The notes below the pieces were generated by a model, which was given only the letters and a program-made list of their open reading frames with translations, was not told the origin of the DNA and ran no database searches. A stretch of 64,000 nt of DNA from Halichondria panicea (lineage: Eukaryota > Porifera > Demospongiae > Suberitida > Halichondriidae), in the NCBI RefSeq assembly GCF_963675165.1, contig NC_087381.1, forward strand, positions 3,534,001 to 3,598,000, given 5' to 3'. The position numbers were made by a program, and so were the translations under genes. Each line of letters opens with the position of its first letter. Within the stretch, counting starts at the first letter, position 1. Below are positions 1-12,500 of the stretch, piece after piece.

Positions 1-362
1 TCGTCCAGCTCGCACAAATTTCAATTTCTGTTGCTACGCACCAAACCTAGCTTTTTATAACCATGCCTCTCGAGCATGCGCAATGAAGTCCAAGTTAGAT
101 AGACCACACCCACTCGTAGAATATGCGTCTTAGTAACCACCTTGGTTACGGTTAAATTCCCTCGGCTTTGCACCTCGGGCTAACCGCAACCGCGGAGGTT
201 ACGTAGACGCATATTCTACTCTTAGGTGTAGTCTATCCTATACATCACATGCACTCTTTAGAATCCATTGTCTGTCTTTATGCTGTAAATTTGACGAAAC
301 ATGCACAAAATGTTCAGCTTCACAACTGCTTATTGCTTTTCACTAAACTTGTTCATGCATAG
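1..362. other. Intron or 5' flank of the giant gene, with a foldback element
   Basis: No coding sequence is recognised here. Positions 93-238 form an imperfect palindrome: arms with GTAGAATATGCGTCT (about 115-129) and its reverse complement (about 205-219) surround an inner GGTTACGGTTA/TAACCGCAACC pair. This looks like a small MITE. The stretch 240-362 is the same intron type as between the later CCP exons and ends in the acceptor at 361-362. Confidence 0.6.
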
Positions 363-3300
363 CAACCTGTCCCTCGTTGACTGCCCCTACTAATGGTGGC
401 ATCTCGTATGACCAGGCTTCTCTGGTCAATGGGGAGTATGGTGTTGGCGTGGTAGCCACGTTCTTTTGTGATAATAATTTTGATCTGTCTGGATCTGCCA
501 CCAGAACGTGCTTGGGGAACCACACCTGGGACAATAGCAACTCAACATGCCAAGGTATATAAGTACAGTATTGAAGAGGAGTGATTTATTGCATTTTGTT
601 GCATTGCCAATGTCAAGGTGACATGACATAGTTGTACATCCACCTAATCGAATAATTTATTGCATTTACATGCAGTACGTGGTTCATTGTCTATCTCCAT
701 GCTGTAAATTTGATGAAAGATGCACAAAATGACCAGCTTCACAGCTGCTTACTGCTTTACTAAACTTGTTCATGCATAATTATAGCAACTTGTCCCCCGT
801 TGACTGCCCCTGCTGATGGTGACATCTCATATGACGTCCCGGCTGCTCTGCCCAATGGGGAGTATGGTGTTGGCGTGGTAGCCACGTTCTTTTGTGACAA
901 TAACTTCGATCTGTCTGGATCTGCCACCAGAATGTGCCTGGGGAACCACACCTGGGACAATAGCGACTCAAGATGCCAAGGTAAGTACAGTCTTGAAATG
1001 CTAATGTGAATATTATTGCCTAGGACAGTAAGTGCATGGTTCACTGGTTAATATTCATTGTCTTCCTTCATCCTGTAAATTGACAAAACGTGCACCAGCT
1101 TCACAGCTGCTTACTGCTTCACTAGACTTTTTTTCATGCATGCATAGCAACCTGTCCTCCGTTGACTGCCCCTGCTGATGGTGGCATCTCATACGACGTC
1201 CCGGTTGCTCTACCCAATGGGGAGTATGGTGTTGGCGTGGTAGCCACGTTCTTTTGTGACAATAACTTCGATCTGTCCGGATCTGCCACCAGAACGTGCC
1301 TGGGGAACCACACCTGGGACAATAGCGACTCAACATGCCAAGGTAAGTACAGTCTAATGTGAACATTATTTTTTGCATTGCCTATGACAGGGTGACATGA
1401 CATAGTCATACATCCACCTATACAATTATAGCAATTTCTGATCGCCCTGATGTGTCATTAATTTGTTTGACTGCATGCATGTACGTACAGTAAGTGGTAC
1501 TGGTTAAAATCCAGTCTGTCTTCATGCTGTAAATCTGAAAAAACGTTCACAAAATGTTCAGCTTCACAGCTGCTTACTGCTTCATTAACTTGTTCATGCA
1601 TAGCAACCTGTCCCCCATTGACTGCCCCTGCTGACGGTGACATCTCTTATGACGTCCCGGCTGCTCTACCCAATGGAGAGTATGGTGTTGGCGTGGTAGC
1701 CACGTTCTTTTGTGACAATAACTTCGATCTGTCCGGATCTGCCACCAGAACGTGTCTAGGGAACCACACCTGGGACAATAGCGACTCAACATGCCAAGGT
1801 AAGTACAGTCTTGAAATGCTAATGTTTATTTGCATTGCCTATGACAGGGTGATATGACATAGTCATACATCCACCTATACAATTATAGCAATTTCTGAAC
1901 GTCCTGATGTGTTATTAATTTGTATGACTGCATGGTTCACTGGTTAATATCCATTGTCTGCCTTCATCCTGTAAATTGACAAAATGTGCATCAGCTTCAC
2001 AGCTGCTTACTGCTTCACTAGACTTTTTTTTATGCATGCATAGCAACCTGTCCTCTGTTGACTTCCCCTGCTGATGGTGGCATCTCATACGACGTCCCGG
2101 TTGCTCTACCCAATGGGGAGTATGGTGTTGGCGTTGTAGCCACGTTCTTTTGTGACAATAACTTCGATCTGTCCGGATCTGCCACCAGAACGTGCCTGGG
2201 GAACCACACCTGGGACAATAGCGACTCAACATGCCAAGGTAAGTACAGTCTAATGTGAACATTATTATTTGCATTGCCTATGACAGGGTGATATGACATA
2301 GTCATACATCCACCTATACAATTATAGCAATTTCTGATCGTCCTGATGTGTTAATTTGTATGACTGCATGCACGTACAGTAAGTCCATGGTTCACTGGTT
2401 AATATCCATTGTCTGCCTTCATCCTGTAAATTGACAAAACGTGCATCAGCTTCATAGCTGCTTACTGCTTCATTAGACTTTGTTCATGCATGCATAGCAA
2501 CCTGTCCTCCGTTGACTGCCCCTGCTGATGGTGGTATCTCGTATGACCAGGCTTCTTTGGCCAATGGGGAGTATGGTGTTGGCGTGGTAGCCACATTCTC
2601 TTGTGACAATAACTTCGATCTGTCCGGATTTGCTACCAGAACGTGCCTGGGGAACCACACCTGGGACAATAGCGACTCAACATGCCAAGGTAAGTACAGT
2701 CTAATGTGAACATTATTATTTACATTGCCTATGACAGGGTGATATGACATAGTCATACATCCACCTATACAATTATAGCAATTTCTGAACGTCCTGATGT
2801 GTTATTAATTTGTATGACTGCATGGTTCACTGGTTAATATCCATTGTCTGCCTTCATTCTGTAAATTGACAAAACGTGCATCAGCTTCATAGCTGCTTAC
2901 TGCTTCACTAGACTTTGTTCATGCATGCATAGTAACCTGTCCTCCGTTGACTGCCCCTGCTGATGGTGGTATCTCGTATGACCAGGCTGCTCTGCCAAAT
3001 GGGGAGTATGGTGTTGGCGTGAGAGCCACATTCTCTTGTGACAATAACTTCGATCTGTCCGGATCTGCCACCAGAACGTGCTTGGAGAACCACGCCTGGG
3101 ATAATAGCGACTCAACATGCCAAGGTAAGTAGTAGTACAGTCTTGAAATGGTACTGTGAACATTATTTATTTGTGAACATTATTTATTTGTATGACAGGG
3201 GGGCATACATAGTCATACATCCACCTATAGCAATTTCTGATCGTCCTGATGTGTCATTAATCTGCATGACTGCATGCATGCACATACATTAAGTGGTTCA

Positions 3301-3572
3301 CTGGTTAATAATATCCATTGTCTGTCTTCGTGCACAAAATGTTCAGCTTCACAGCTGCTTACTGCTTTGTTCATGCATAGCAACCTGCCCCCCATTGACT
3401 TCTCCTGCTGACGGTGACATCTCGTATGACCCGGCTGCTCTGCCTAATGGGGAGTATGGTGTTGGCGCAGTAGCCACATTCTCTTGTGACAATAACTTCG
3501 ATCTGTCCGGATCTGCCACCAGAACGTGCTTGGGGAACCACACCTGGGACAATAGCGACTCAACATGCCAAG
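363..3572 (+). CDS. Exons 1-8: tandem array of eight near-identical CCP/Sushi domains
   Basis: Eight exons lie at 363-554, 786-980, 1148-1342, 1604-1798, 2044-2238, 2498-2689, 2933-3124 and 3381-3572. Each is 192 or 195 bp, phase 1-1, and preceded by a ...GCATAG acceptor. Each encodes one CCP of about 64 residues with the four Sushi cysteines (TCP near the start, TFxCDNN, RTCLGN, STCQ) and the Trp of HTWDNS. The introns are also alike, so whole exon-plus-intron units of about 360-455 bp were duplicated. Exons 2 and 4 share [13 protein letters not shown] and exons 3 and 5 share [13 protein letters not shown], which points to copying of a two-exon unit. CCP domains usually mediate protein-protein binding outside the cell; the partner is unknown. 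Confidence 0.92.
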
Positions 3573-6500
3573 GTATAAGTACATGCAGTCTTGAACTAGC
3601 AATGTAAATGATTTGTTGCATTACCAATGTCAAGGTGAAATAACTTAGTTGTATCCACCTATAACTAATTTTCTATCCTCCTGATGTGGCATTAATTACC
3701 CCGTGCGTATGCAGCGCACAGTAGAGGTAGAGTGATTGGTGTGTGTGTGTGCATGTGGACACAAAATGAGCTGTTTGTGCAAACTAGATACTTTCATGAA
3801 CTGCTTTAACTTCTAATGAGACGGTAGTTGCAAAATAATAGGACAGTGGCGGATCTATAGGATTCTTTCAGGGGGGTTCCCGTGGCAAGACAGGCCTCAA
3901 GCGGGGCGGACTCTGCTAAAATAAAAGGTCATCACTTCTATGGAACAGTACAGTCAGCGTGCGTATTACAACATTAGTCATAATTGTAGGTGCCAACCTC
4001 CTAAGAAAAATTTACGGGACAAAAAAATCGAGCAGGTTTAGCCCCATTTTGTAAAGACATTTATTATTAGCAGTTGCCACAAAACTGCAAAACATGTTTG
4101 ATCGTAGTGATAGACAGACTTAACTTTTGGCGTCGATCAACAATCATGTCGATTATAACCCACTCTTCAAGTTTCCCTGTGATTCTGGATTCCACCTGCA
4201 TGCAAAATTAATTAATGCAAAAATGTCATCATGATAAGTGTGTATAAAAGCAGCTTTATGTTGTGTAGCTTCGGCACCACCTCTGTGGTGCTTTCATTAT
4301 GTTAGCTATTCAAGAATGTTGTGCCAATTTGAAAGACAACCTCAGATCCCCTTGCAGGCACTTTAATATGTGCGCACACGCATATCAGCCCCCCCCCTTC
4401 TAAGCTCTTTGTACTATCCACTCTCTACTCTTTTCCTACACCACTGCTATGAGTGTCAACATATTCACATTTCAATTGCTAGCTATTAGTCTGTGTGATA
4501 GACCATGCAAGTACACACCTCTGGTACACCACTCTCCATGCATCTCATGTCTGTGGATTAGGCCTTACTGCAACCTTATATAGCTAGATCTGTACTAGTA
4601 CAGGCCAATTCTGCAAACTTAACAGAGACCACTCAAGTATATAGTTCTGCATGCATGTAGTCCATGTTTACATGTAGTTGGGCGTAGCCCAACCGTCCCT
4701 GACGGGAGGTCAGGTTTCAAGCCTATGTCAGGATTTGTCTTTCTGGATTATGTAACACGCTGATAGCAGCGACAAAAATCCAGAAGTGACACATCACTAG
4801 TAATTATCATTCTGAAGTGGGTGTTAACCAATTTTACCTTGCTTGCGGTTGCGCAACCGGACGTGACAGAGACCACATTAGAAAAGCTGCAACCATATTG
4901 CAGCTCAAGACAAATCCTTACACAGGCATGAAACCCGACATCCCGTCAGGGGCGGTCGGGCCACGCCCAACTAGTTTACATGTAGACTCGTAAACCACTC
5001 CTTTTTCTCTGATTGGACGGAGGCGGTCTAATCAGAGAAAAAGGAGTGGCTTGCAAGTCTAGTTTACATGTGGGTTAACAATTGTGTTCACCCCATTGTT
5101 GTGTGTGTGTTGCAAAGGTGTTTAAAACTGCTGTAACTTACTTTCCTCTTTTTTGTATCCAGTTGCAGCATGTCTGGGTCTCAATCTCCAGAATGGCATT
5201 GTGCAGTACTCCAATGATACTCAAGCTGAACCGTTTGATGAGGGTACGGAAGCACAATTCTCCTGTAATGAAGGCTACTCTCTCTTAAACGATAGTACTC
5301 TTGTGTGTGTCAATATCAGTGGACTTCTAACCTGGAGTAATGATCCTTCAATTTGCCAGCGTAAGACTTAAGTTTTTGTATGCCTTATTTTATTAACATT
5401 ATATATATATACCTTATGTAATACCAGGAGCACATGGGGAGCGCGCGTCTTACTATGACAAAATTATTATGGCAATGTTTGTACACAGTAGAACGATATC
5501 AAAACTGAGTAGTAAGATGCTCCATCTCCTCACGTACGTACTCCTGGTAATACTGCAATCTACTCTCACGTAATTTATCCTATACTAGAGCTATGGTTAT
5601 ATATATGTTTTGTATAACAAAGGGTTGAAGTAGACAACCAATCAGTGAACACACTCTTTCTTTGCTGTGCAGGTATCACATGTGATCCACCCATTCTGGA
5701 TCATGGAATGATTCGATACACTGCGGGCACAACGGCACCATATGATTATGGTACAATAGCTACTTTTTCTTGTAATGATGGCTTCGCCTTAGTTGGAAGT
5801 ACTGCCAGAACCTGCAGTGGAAGTGGACAAAGCGTGAAAGGAGTTTGGAACGAAAGCATCCCATATTGTAAGCTGCTGAGTCTTGCAGCCTCCAAAGATG
5901 TATGCATCCATGTGTTATTATGAGGCTTTTGTTTGCAAATTCATACTTAGCATGCTGCCAATCTTAATTTCAGGTGATGCTGGAGAGTGCACTTTTGCTG
6001 GAAATGAATTTCCATTTGTCAATGTGACAACTTTTCCAAACTTTCAGACACTCAATAAATCAGAAGACGTGACATCTGAACCTATCACTATACCGGACAA
6101 ATTAGTGTTTGGAGACAGAATAGTCGACACTGCATACGTGAGTTACAAATATATTGTTAGGGTTGATAAATTATGCTAGCATAATTTTGATCATAATTAG
6201 TACATTTTTTTTGGTTAGAATCATGATTTTAGAATAATAGGCAGGTTTTACAGAAATACAGGTCAGTACGAGTCATAGTATAGTACGAGTCATATAGTAT
6301 AAACATTTGGAAGTACTGCATGGTGCATGGTTAATTATCTTCTATATATATCATAGTGTATAATATAGATAGTTATGATTGTGGCAAGTTTAATGTTACT
6401 TGTGCGACGACATGATATGTGGTCTATATGTTGTGCTTTGGAGAAATAATCGGTGGGAATAATAGGTGATTTGAAAAGAATAATAGCCAATTTGAAAGAA

Positions 6501-9500
6501 TATATAATAGGTTGTTTACTTGAGCATGAAGGAATAGCATAATAGGTAATATCTCGATCATAATAATTATACCAACCCCTATAATTATATTGTCTTGTTG
6601 CAGTATTCACAGTATAAAGCTTTTAATTTTTGTTTCAGGTAAATGAAAATGGGGCTATCTCGTTTGATCAATCCTGGATGTTTTCTTCGCCTAAACGTTT
6701 TCCAACTGAAATACAGTCGATCGCGAATCGCTTGGTTGTAGCACCCTTTTGGAGTGACAATGATATTCGAAAAGAAGGGTCAGTAAAATTTGCTACCTAC
6801 TCCACTGAAGAAGAGGGCACTAACCCTTTGGGAGCTGAACTTATGGCAAACCTCACCAGGTATATTCGCAGTCTCGGTGACGAAGTGGACTTTGAGGGCA
6901 GGTGGTTTCTCGTTGCTCATTGGGATAGGGTACACCCTAGCCCACATGGTGGAGAAAGTACTAATGGAATTCATCAGTCCGATCTGGATTTGGTGAGTTG
7001 ATTTTATAATAACTGTCAAATTAGCCCCGTTTACATGAGGCCTTTAATCCGGGTTGGAATCTGGATTAAACTTAACCGCGTTCGTGTAACCGGGCCTTAT
7101 CCGGGTTCTAATATGGATTAGCCAACCCACCTCTGGATGTGGTTCAGATTGTATCAGAAGCAGTTTTGCTGTGAGTAAGCACAATAGAGTACTAATTCTG
7201 AGATGTTGTAAATGCATGTTTTTGTGGGTGTTCCTAGAGTAAGCCTGTAGCTTCCTACAGTATCAGCCAATTTTTGCAAATGCAATATTAGTGGTCATAA
7301 ATTTACTCTGCCCACTACTCAGAAAAGTCTGTGGATTCAATCCTGATTCGAATTCGACCCGGATTAGGTGTCGTGCCGTTATAGTTTTTAGCGCCCGCCC
7401 CTCTAGTTCGCCTAACAGGTACTAAGCTTGGGTATGGAGAGGGTGGTTGTGGTGCCTGTACAGTAATGCTATCCTGGTGTCAGGAGGGCCTGGTTACAAA
7501 TGCTGCTGTCAACGCTTTCTGTAAAGGATAAGAGCCGCTACTGTGTATTTGTTTTAGCTATTTGTCCATATGGTTTTCCTACCATTGCCCTATATTATAC
7601 CATATTGCTATCCTTTTATCAGCGTATTAATTTTCAGGTGAACAATTATCAAGCCATCATTGTTAGTGGAGTGGTTCGTGCCTATGCTGTGTTCTCGTAC
7701 ATTTGTGGGGAGATGCAGTGGAGCTCCGTTGGTGCAAATGATTTAGCTGTAGTGGGATTCAATGCAGCTGGTCCATTTAATGGAGTTAATGATGAACTTT
7801 CATTCAAGAATTACCGGCTGTCTGGTCTGCCAAACGTTGGTGTGACTATTTCTTGTGAATACGAGCCAGTAACAAATCTGATCATTCGACTGCCATCAAC
7901 CGAAGCTCAAAGGAGAAAGTTGGAATGCATTCAACAATTAAAAAGAGACATGGATATTTTACAAGGTGAAACTACTTACACCGAATTGGCAGATATGCTA
8001 ACACAGTGCCCTTGCTCAAGAGATCAATGTCTTCAGGATGAAGCTCGTTTTATTAGGCAAGAAAGTATTACGGATCGTGAATGCTACATCACTACAAATC
8101 CTATTGAAATGCAGATTGGAGAGCAATATCTTACTATTACACAGCAGTGTTGCTACACCTCAAACAGGTGATTTTCTCACTAAACTGTCATAATGATATC
8201 CTTGTATGAATTAACATAATTATTTTACTGTCATATTTAGAGCTCTGTACAAAGATCCTACTGGATCACATGCTGGAACAATGCTTTTATTTCATCCAAT
8301 CAAAGACCCTGACAACTATAATCGTGTCGATAATGTGTTGAGAGAGACATGCTGCAGTAATAATCAAGGGTTTTGTGAACGCTTTCTTCAGCAAAGGATA
8401 GTTAACAACTGTGACAATTTTCAGGGTCCTAAAGTATGTAAGTAAATCTATATCTATATAGTAACTCTAGAACTCAAGACACGTCATTTATCCCCATGCA
8501 AGGCTTACTAGAGAAAGGGGTTGTTTTCAGTGCTTCTACATGATTATTCTGTATGAGCCTAAGTTTAGAGAAACTCTTGTTCTTGCCCAGTAAAATTAAT
8601 GGATAGATAATTGTGTTCTCTCTCTGCATGTAAGGAGAGATTCAATCTATTGCCGCCATGATGATTTAATTATGTAATTTTAGGTAGTGGTACTGGAGAC
8701 CCTCATTTCTGGACAATGGACCGAGTGTACCACACTTTCAATGGAAGGGGTGATTTTATCACCATGGAGATTGAATCTGAAGATGGTACAGAAATGGAAT
8801 TTGCTCTGCAAGCAAGGATGGCTAATGAGAGATTTTGGAGGGTCACCATTCAACGCGGAATTGCGTTCGGAAATGAAAAACTAGCATTCCATGTAAGTTT
8901 AAAAGGTGTAATACAGCATAATAATTAAGAACTGAAGAACCTCAGAAATTTAATAATGGTTCCATATAGAATTTAACTTGTCAATCATTGCTATCATAAT
9001 AATATTGTTCTTTGCACAACCACTTTTATCTGCAGTTTGGAATGCCTCCTGATGGATTTAAAGTGTATCAAACTAGACCAGGGCCTACTGAAGACATTAC
9101 TGATCAGTTGCAAAACGGACAACCTTGGCTACACAGTTCAAAAGATGCTCTGCTTACACGAAATGGCAACACTCTCAAAGCTCTAATGTTTGAAGCCGGG
9201 ATTGCTGTTGAAGGCAGTGTTAACTTATATAGCGATATTTACTACATGAATGTGAGGATGAAAGTTCCACCAACATATGGTAGTCGCCCGAGGGGATTTT
9301 ACGGTTCTCCAGACGGGAACAACAGAAACGATTTGTATGCAAGGAATGCAACGTCCCCTATTTTGCCACCGTATTCCGATCGCCAACTGTATCCATATTT
9401 GTTGACATGTAAGTGGATCAGTGTGTTGATAATTATTTTAGTAGATAGCATGCTGTATGTTGTGACCTGTATAATTATTATAACAACTGTAACTAGTGTT

Positions 9501-12500
9501 TTTAGAGGTTGTCTTTTAGTGCTAATAGTTACGAGTAACATTTCTTCGTACGGTAGGGAAGGTTCGTGATGAAGAGAGTCTGTTTTATGTTCCTGAGGTA
9601 CCCACTACACTGCCACCAGTTACCTTTGATGCACTCACTGACATGCCATCAAGTACTGAACCTCCAACTGAAGAAGAGTGGGTGCCAGTCTTTGTTGACG
9701 ATCTAGACTTTACTCCAGAGCAAAAAATGGTTTGTGGTGAAAACTTGCAGTGTCTTTTTGACTTGAACGTTACCGGTGAAATGGATATTGCAATGGAAAC
9801 TTTGAACCATGGCCAAGAAACTGAAGAAACCAGAGATACTATAGGTAAGTGACATTTTACACCACCTTAAGTTGTTTCTACAACATAATAATAGATCTAC
9901 TTCAGCACAGGAACCAATGCATTAATAATTCATTATTAAACCCTCTGATAGATAACTTTCCGCCGAATATCACGGCTGAAAGAATTCTCAGAGTGAATCT
10001 CGGAGAGGAATCGGTATTGCTGATCTCAGTGATAGATCCAGGAGATAACTTCACTTTGTCTCTCGAAGGAGGAGTTCCAGAAAATGCTACACTTGAAGAA
10101 CTTGAAATTGGTGAATATGGCTTTAGATGGACACTTCATCATATTACAGATCGAGTTTTGGAGTTTGTTGCAACTGACACGAGAGGTGCCAGTTCTACAT
10201 TCATGCCACGAGTTGAGCTGTGTTCTTGCGTGAATGGTGGAGAGTGTACTCTAAATGGAGTGGTGTCTGATTCTGCAACCATCACAATGAATTGTCTCTG
10301 CTTAGAAGGTGATTGCAATAGTTATACTAGTATATACTGTATTCTATAGTATTATGCTCAGAAGATAATTATGATTGCAATTAATACTTGTATTCGATTT
10401 GTAAAGAAGAATCATTGCATAACACCTGCATGTGTAGGGGTTGGTAGATTATGCTCGAGATATTACCTATTATTCTCCCTTTTATTCTTTTCAAATTGCC
10501 TACAAATCGCCTATTATTCTCACATTATTCCTCCAAAGCACAACATAGGCCTCATGTCGCCACACAAGTAACATGATTCAAACTATAAATAATTGCCAAG
10601 TAACTCTTATAGAATTGCAAGGAGATAATTCACCACCAGTATTTCCAAATGTTTATACTATGACTCGTACTGACCTGTATTTCTGTAAAACCTGCCTCAT
10701 AATTGTTATAATTGTTCCTATTATGCCAGTATAATTCTCCCCAAAAAATGTACCTATTATGCTCAAAATTATGCAAGCATAATCTACCAACCTCTACACC
10801 TGTGACAGTGCATGTTATGAAATGTAAAACCTGATCGCTATTTTTGTTAAGCTTATACTGGAGGGTTTTGTCAAGAGGATCGCGATGGATGTACTGAGAT
10901 CCAGTGCTTTGAAGGAGTTGAGTGTATCGACGTCCCTGCTCCCGGTGTGGGGGCTGAGTGTGGACCCTGCCCTGATGGGTTCACAGGGAACTCTCGGAAG
11001 TGTTACGGTTCGCCATCCAATAGATATAACAAGTGTATGTTTAATACTGCATGATTTCCGGTGTGTAGATATTGACGAATGCGCTCAGAACAGTACTATC
11101 TGCTCTCAAATCTGCATTAACACCCGAGGAAATTATTTCTGCTCTTGCTACAATGGGTTCCAACTCATTGAAGGAACCAATCAGTGTGAAGGTATAACCA
11201 TGCATGTATGTCTATATAATAATATTATTCATAGAAACTATTTTCTATGCATGCATGTGTATATATGTAATAATTATATCCTAGTTGCACATCCAATAGA
11301 GCCTTGTGCTTCATTTTATTCTTAGATGTTGACGAATGCAATGACATCAATGATTGTCAGCAAATCTGTGAAAACAACGAGGGCTCATATGTCTGCAGTT
11401 GTAAGGCAGGATTCACTCTTTCTGAAGACAACAGCACATGCAACGGTATAGGTGTATTTGTCTACTCTCCATGTATAATACACGAAAGTTGTACTGAAGA
11501 ATCTGATGAAGAATTCATATTGTCACTGCCAAGTGTTATTATAGTACTGGCAGGCTATATAGAGCATATTTTAATTACTTACAAAAATGTTTAAATTTGA
11601 GCATGTTATAATTATCACGTATGATTACTTTCCAAAGCTGATGAACCATGTGCTGGAGAATGCTCTTTTGGTTGTGCTGTTGTAAACGGTTCTGAACAGT
11701 GCTTCTGTCCCACTGGATATGAGTTAGCATTGTCTAACAAAACCGAGTGTGTGGGTGAGTGAATGTTTCAGCATTTAACACAATTATTCCCATCCATTGA
11801 GCTACATAAACTTTAAGCCACTTTTCAGATATTGACGAATGCGCATCTGCTAACGCTCCATGTGACCAGCTCTGCAACAATACTGGTGGATCATTTCACT
11901 GTGAATGCAATAGAGGTTACAGCTTAGCAGATAATGAAAGAACATGTGAAGGTATAATTATAATTATACAAATAAAGCGTTATTGCTTATTGTGCTGCTA
12001 TAGATGTTGATGAATGTTTTGAGGCTGCTCTAAGAGATGAAGAAGTTTGTGGAAGAAATGGTCAATGTCTGAACAAAGAAGGGTCATTTGAGTGTGCTTG
12101 TGTCACTGGTTTTGTTTGGATGAATGAAGCCTGCCAACGTGAGTTGAACCTTTCGTACTAAGTATGAGCGTATCATTTGTCATCAGCATAATTATTACTA
12201 CACAGTATGTTATAATTATGAGATGCATCATCGTATTTTAGTGTCAGAAATGTATGTCATTTCTACATCAAATTTCAAAAGATGCGTTTCATTTAACATG
12301 TTTTATGTTACTGTAGCGAATATGTTTTTACTGTGCACAGGTATTTCCTGTGATAAGCTTGGTCTCAACAATGGAGTGATTTTATATACACCTGACTCTG
12401 CAACACCGTATGTTACCGGTACCATTGCAACTCATAAGTGTGCTGAGGGATTTGCTCTGATTGGTGAATCAATGAGAACCTGTGAACTGACCAATGTCAC

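Larger units (their letters stand above)
3573..5162. other. 1.6-kb intron rich in mobile-element pieces
   Basis: No coding sequence. At about 3844 CAGTGGCGGATCTATAGG followed by a G-run resembles one end of a hAT-type element; I could not find the other end. Positions 4100-4310 belong to a dispersed repeat also seen near 26.36, 29.26 and 44.4 kb (GTAGCTT...CACCTC...GTGGTGCTTTCATTATG). Two complete inverted-repeat elements (4675-4973 and 4983-5061) are listed separately. Confidence 0.6.

Noticed and set aside
363..3572. CRISPR-like or satellite array
   Set aside because: Repeat units are 360-455 bp with coding exons and GT-AG introns, not short repeats with spacers.
343..3633. Antisense open frames across each CCP exon
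   Set aside because: They recur only because the exon is repeated; the + strand frame has the CCP cysteines and correct splice sites.
7500..7637. Upstream part of the long open frame that begins at 7500
   Set aside because: This is intron read-through; the true exon starts after the TTTTCAG at 7631-7637, in phase with the NIDO exon before it.
12139..12340. Start of a second gene with signal peptide [15 protein letters not shown] before 12341
   Set aside because: The stretch is an intron ending in a good CACAG acceptor in the right phase, and no stop follows the previous exon. Kept only as an alternative.
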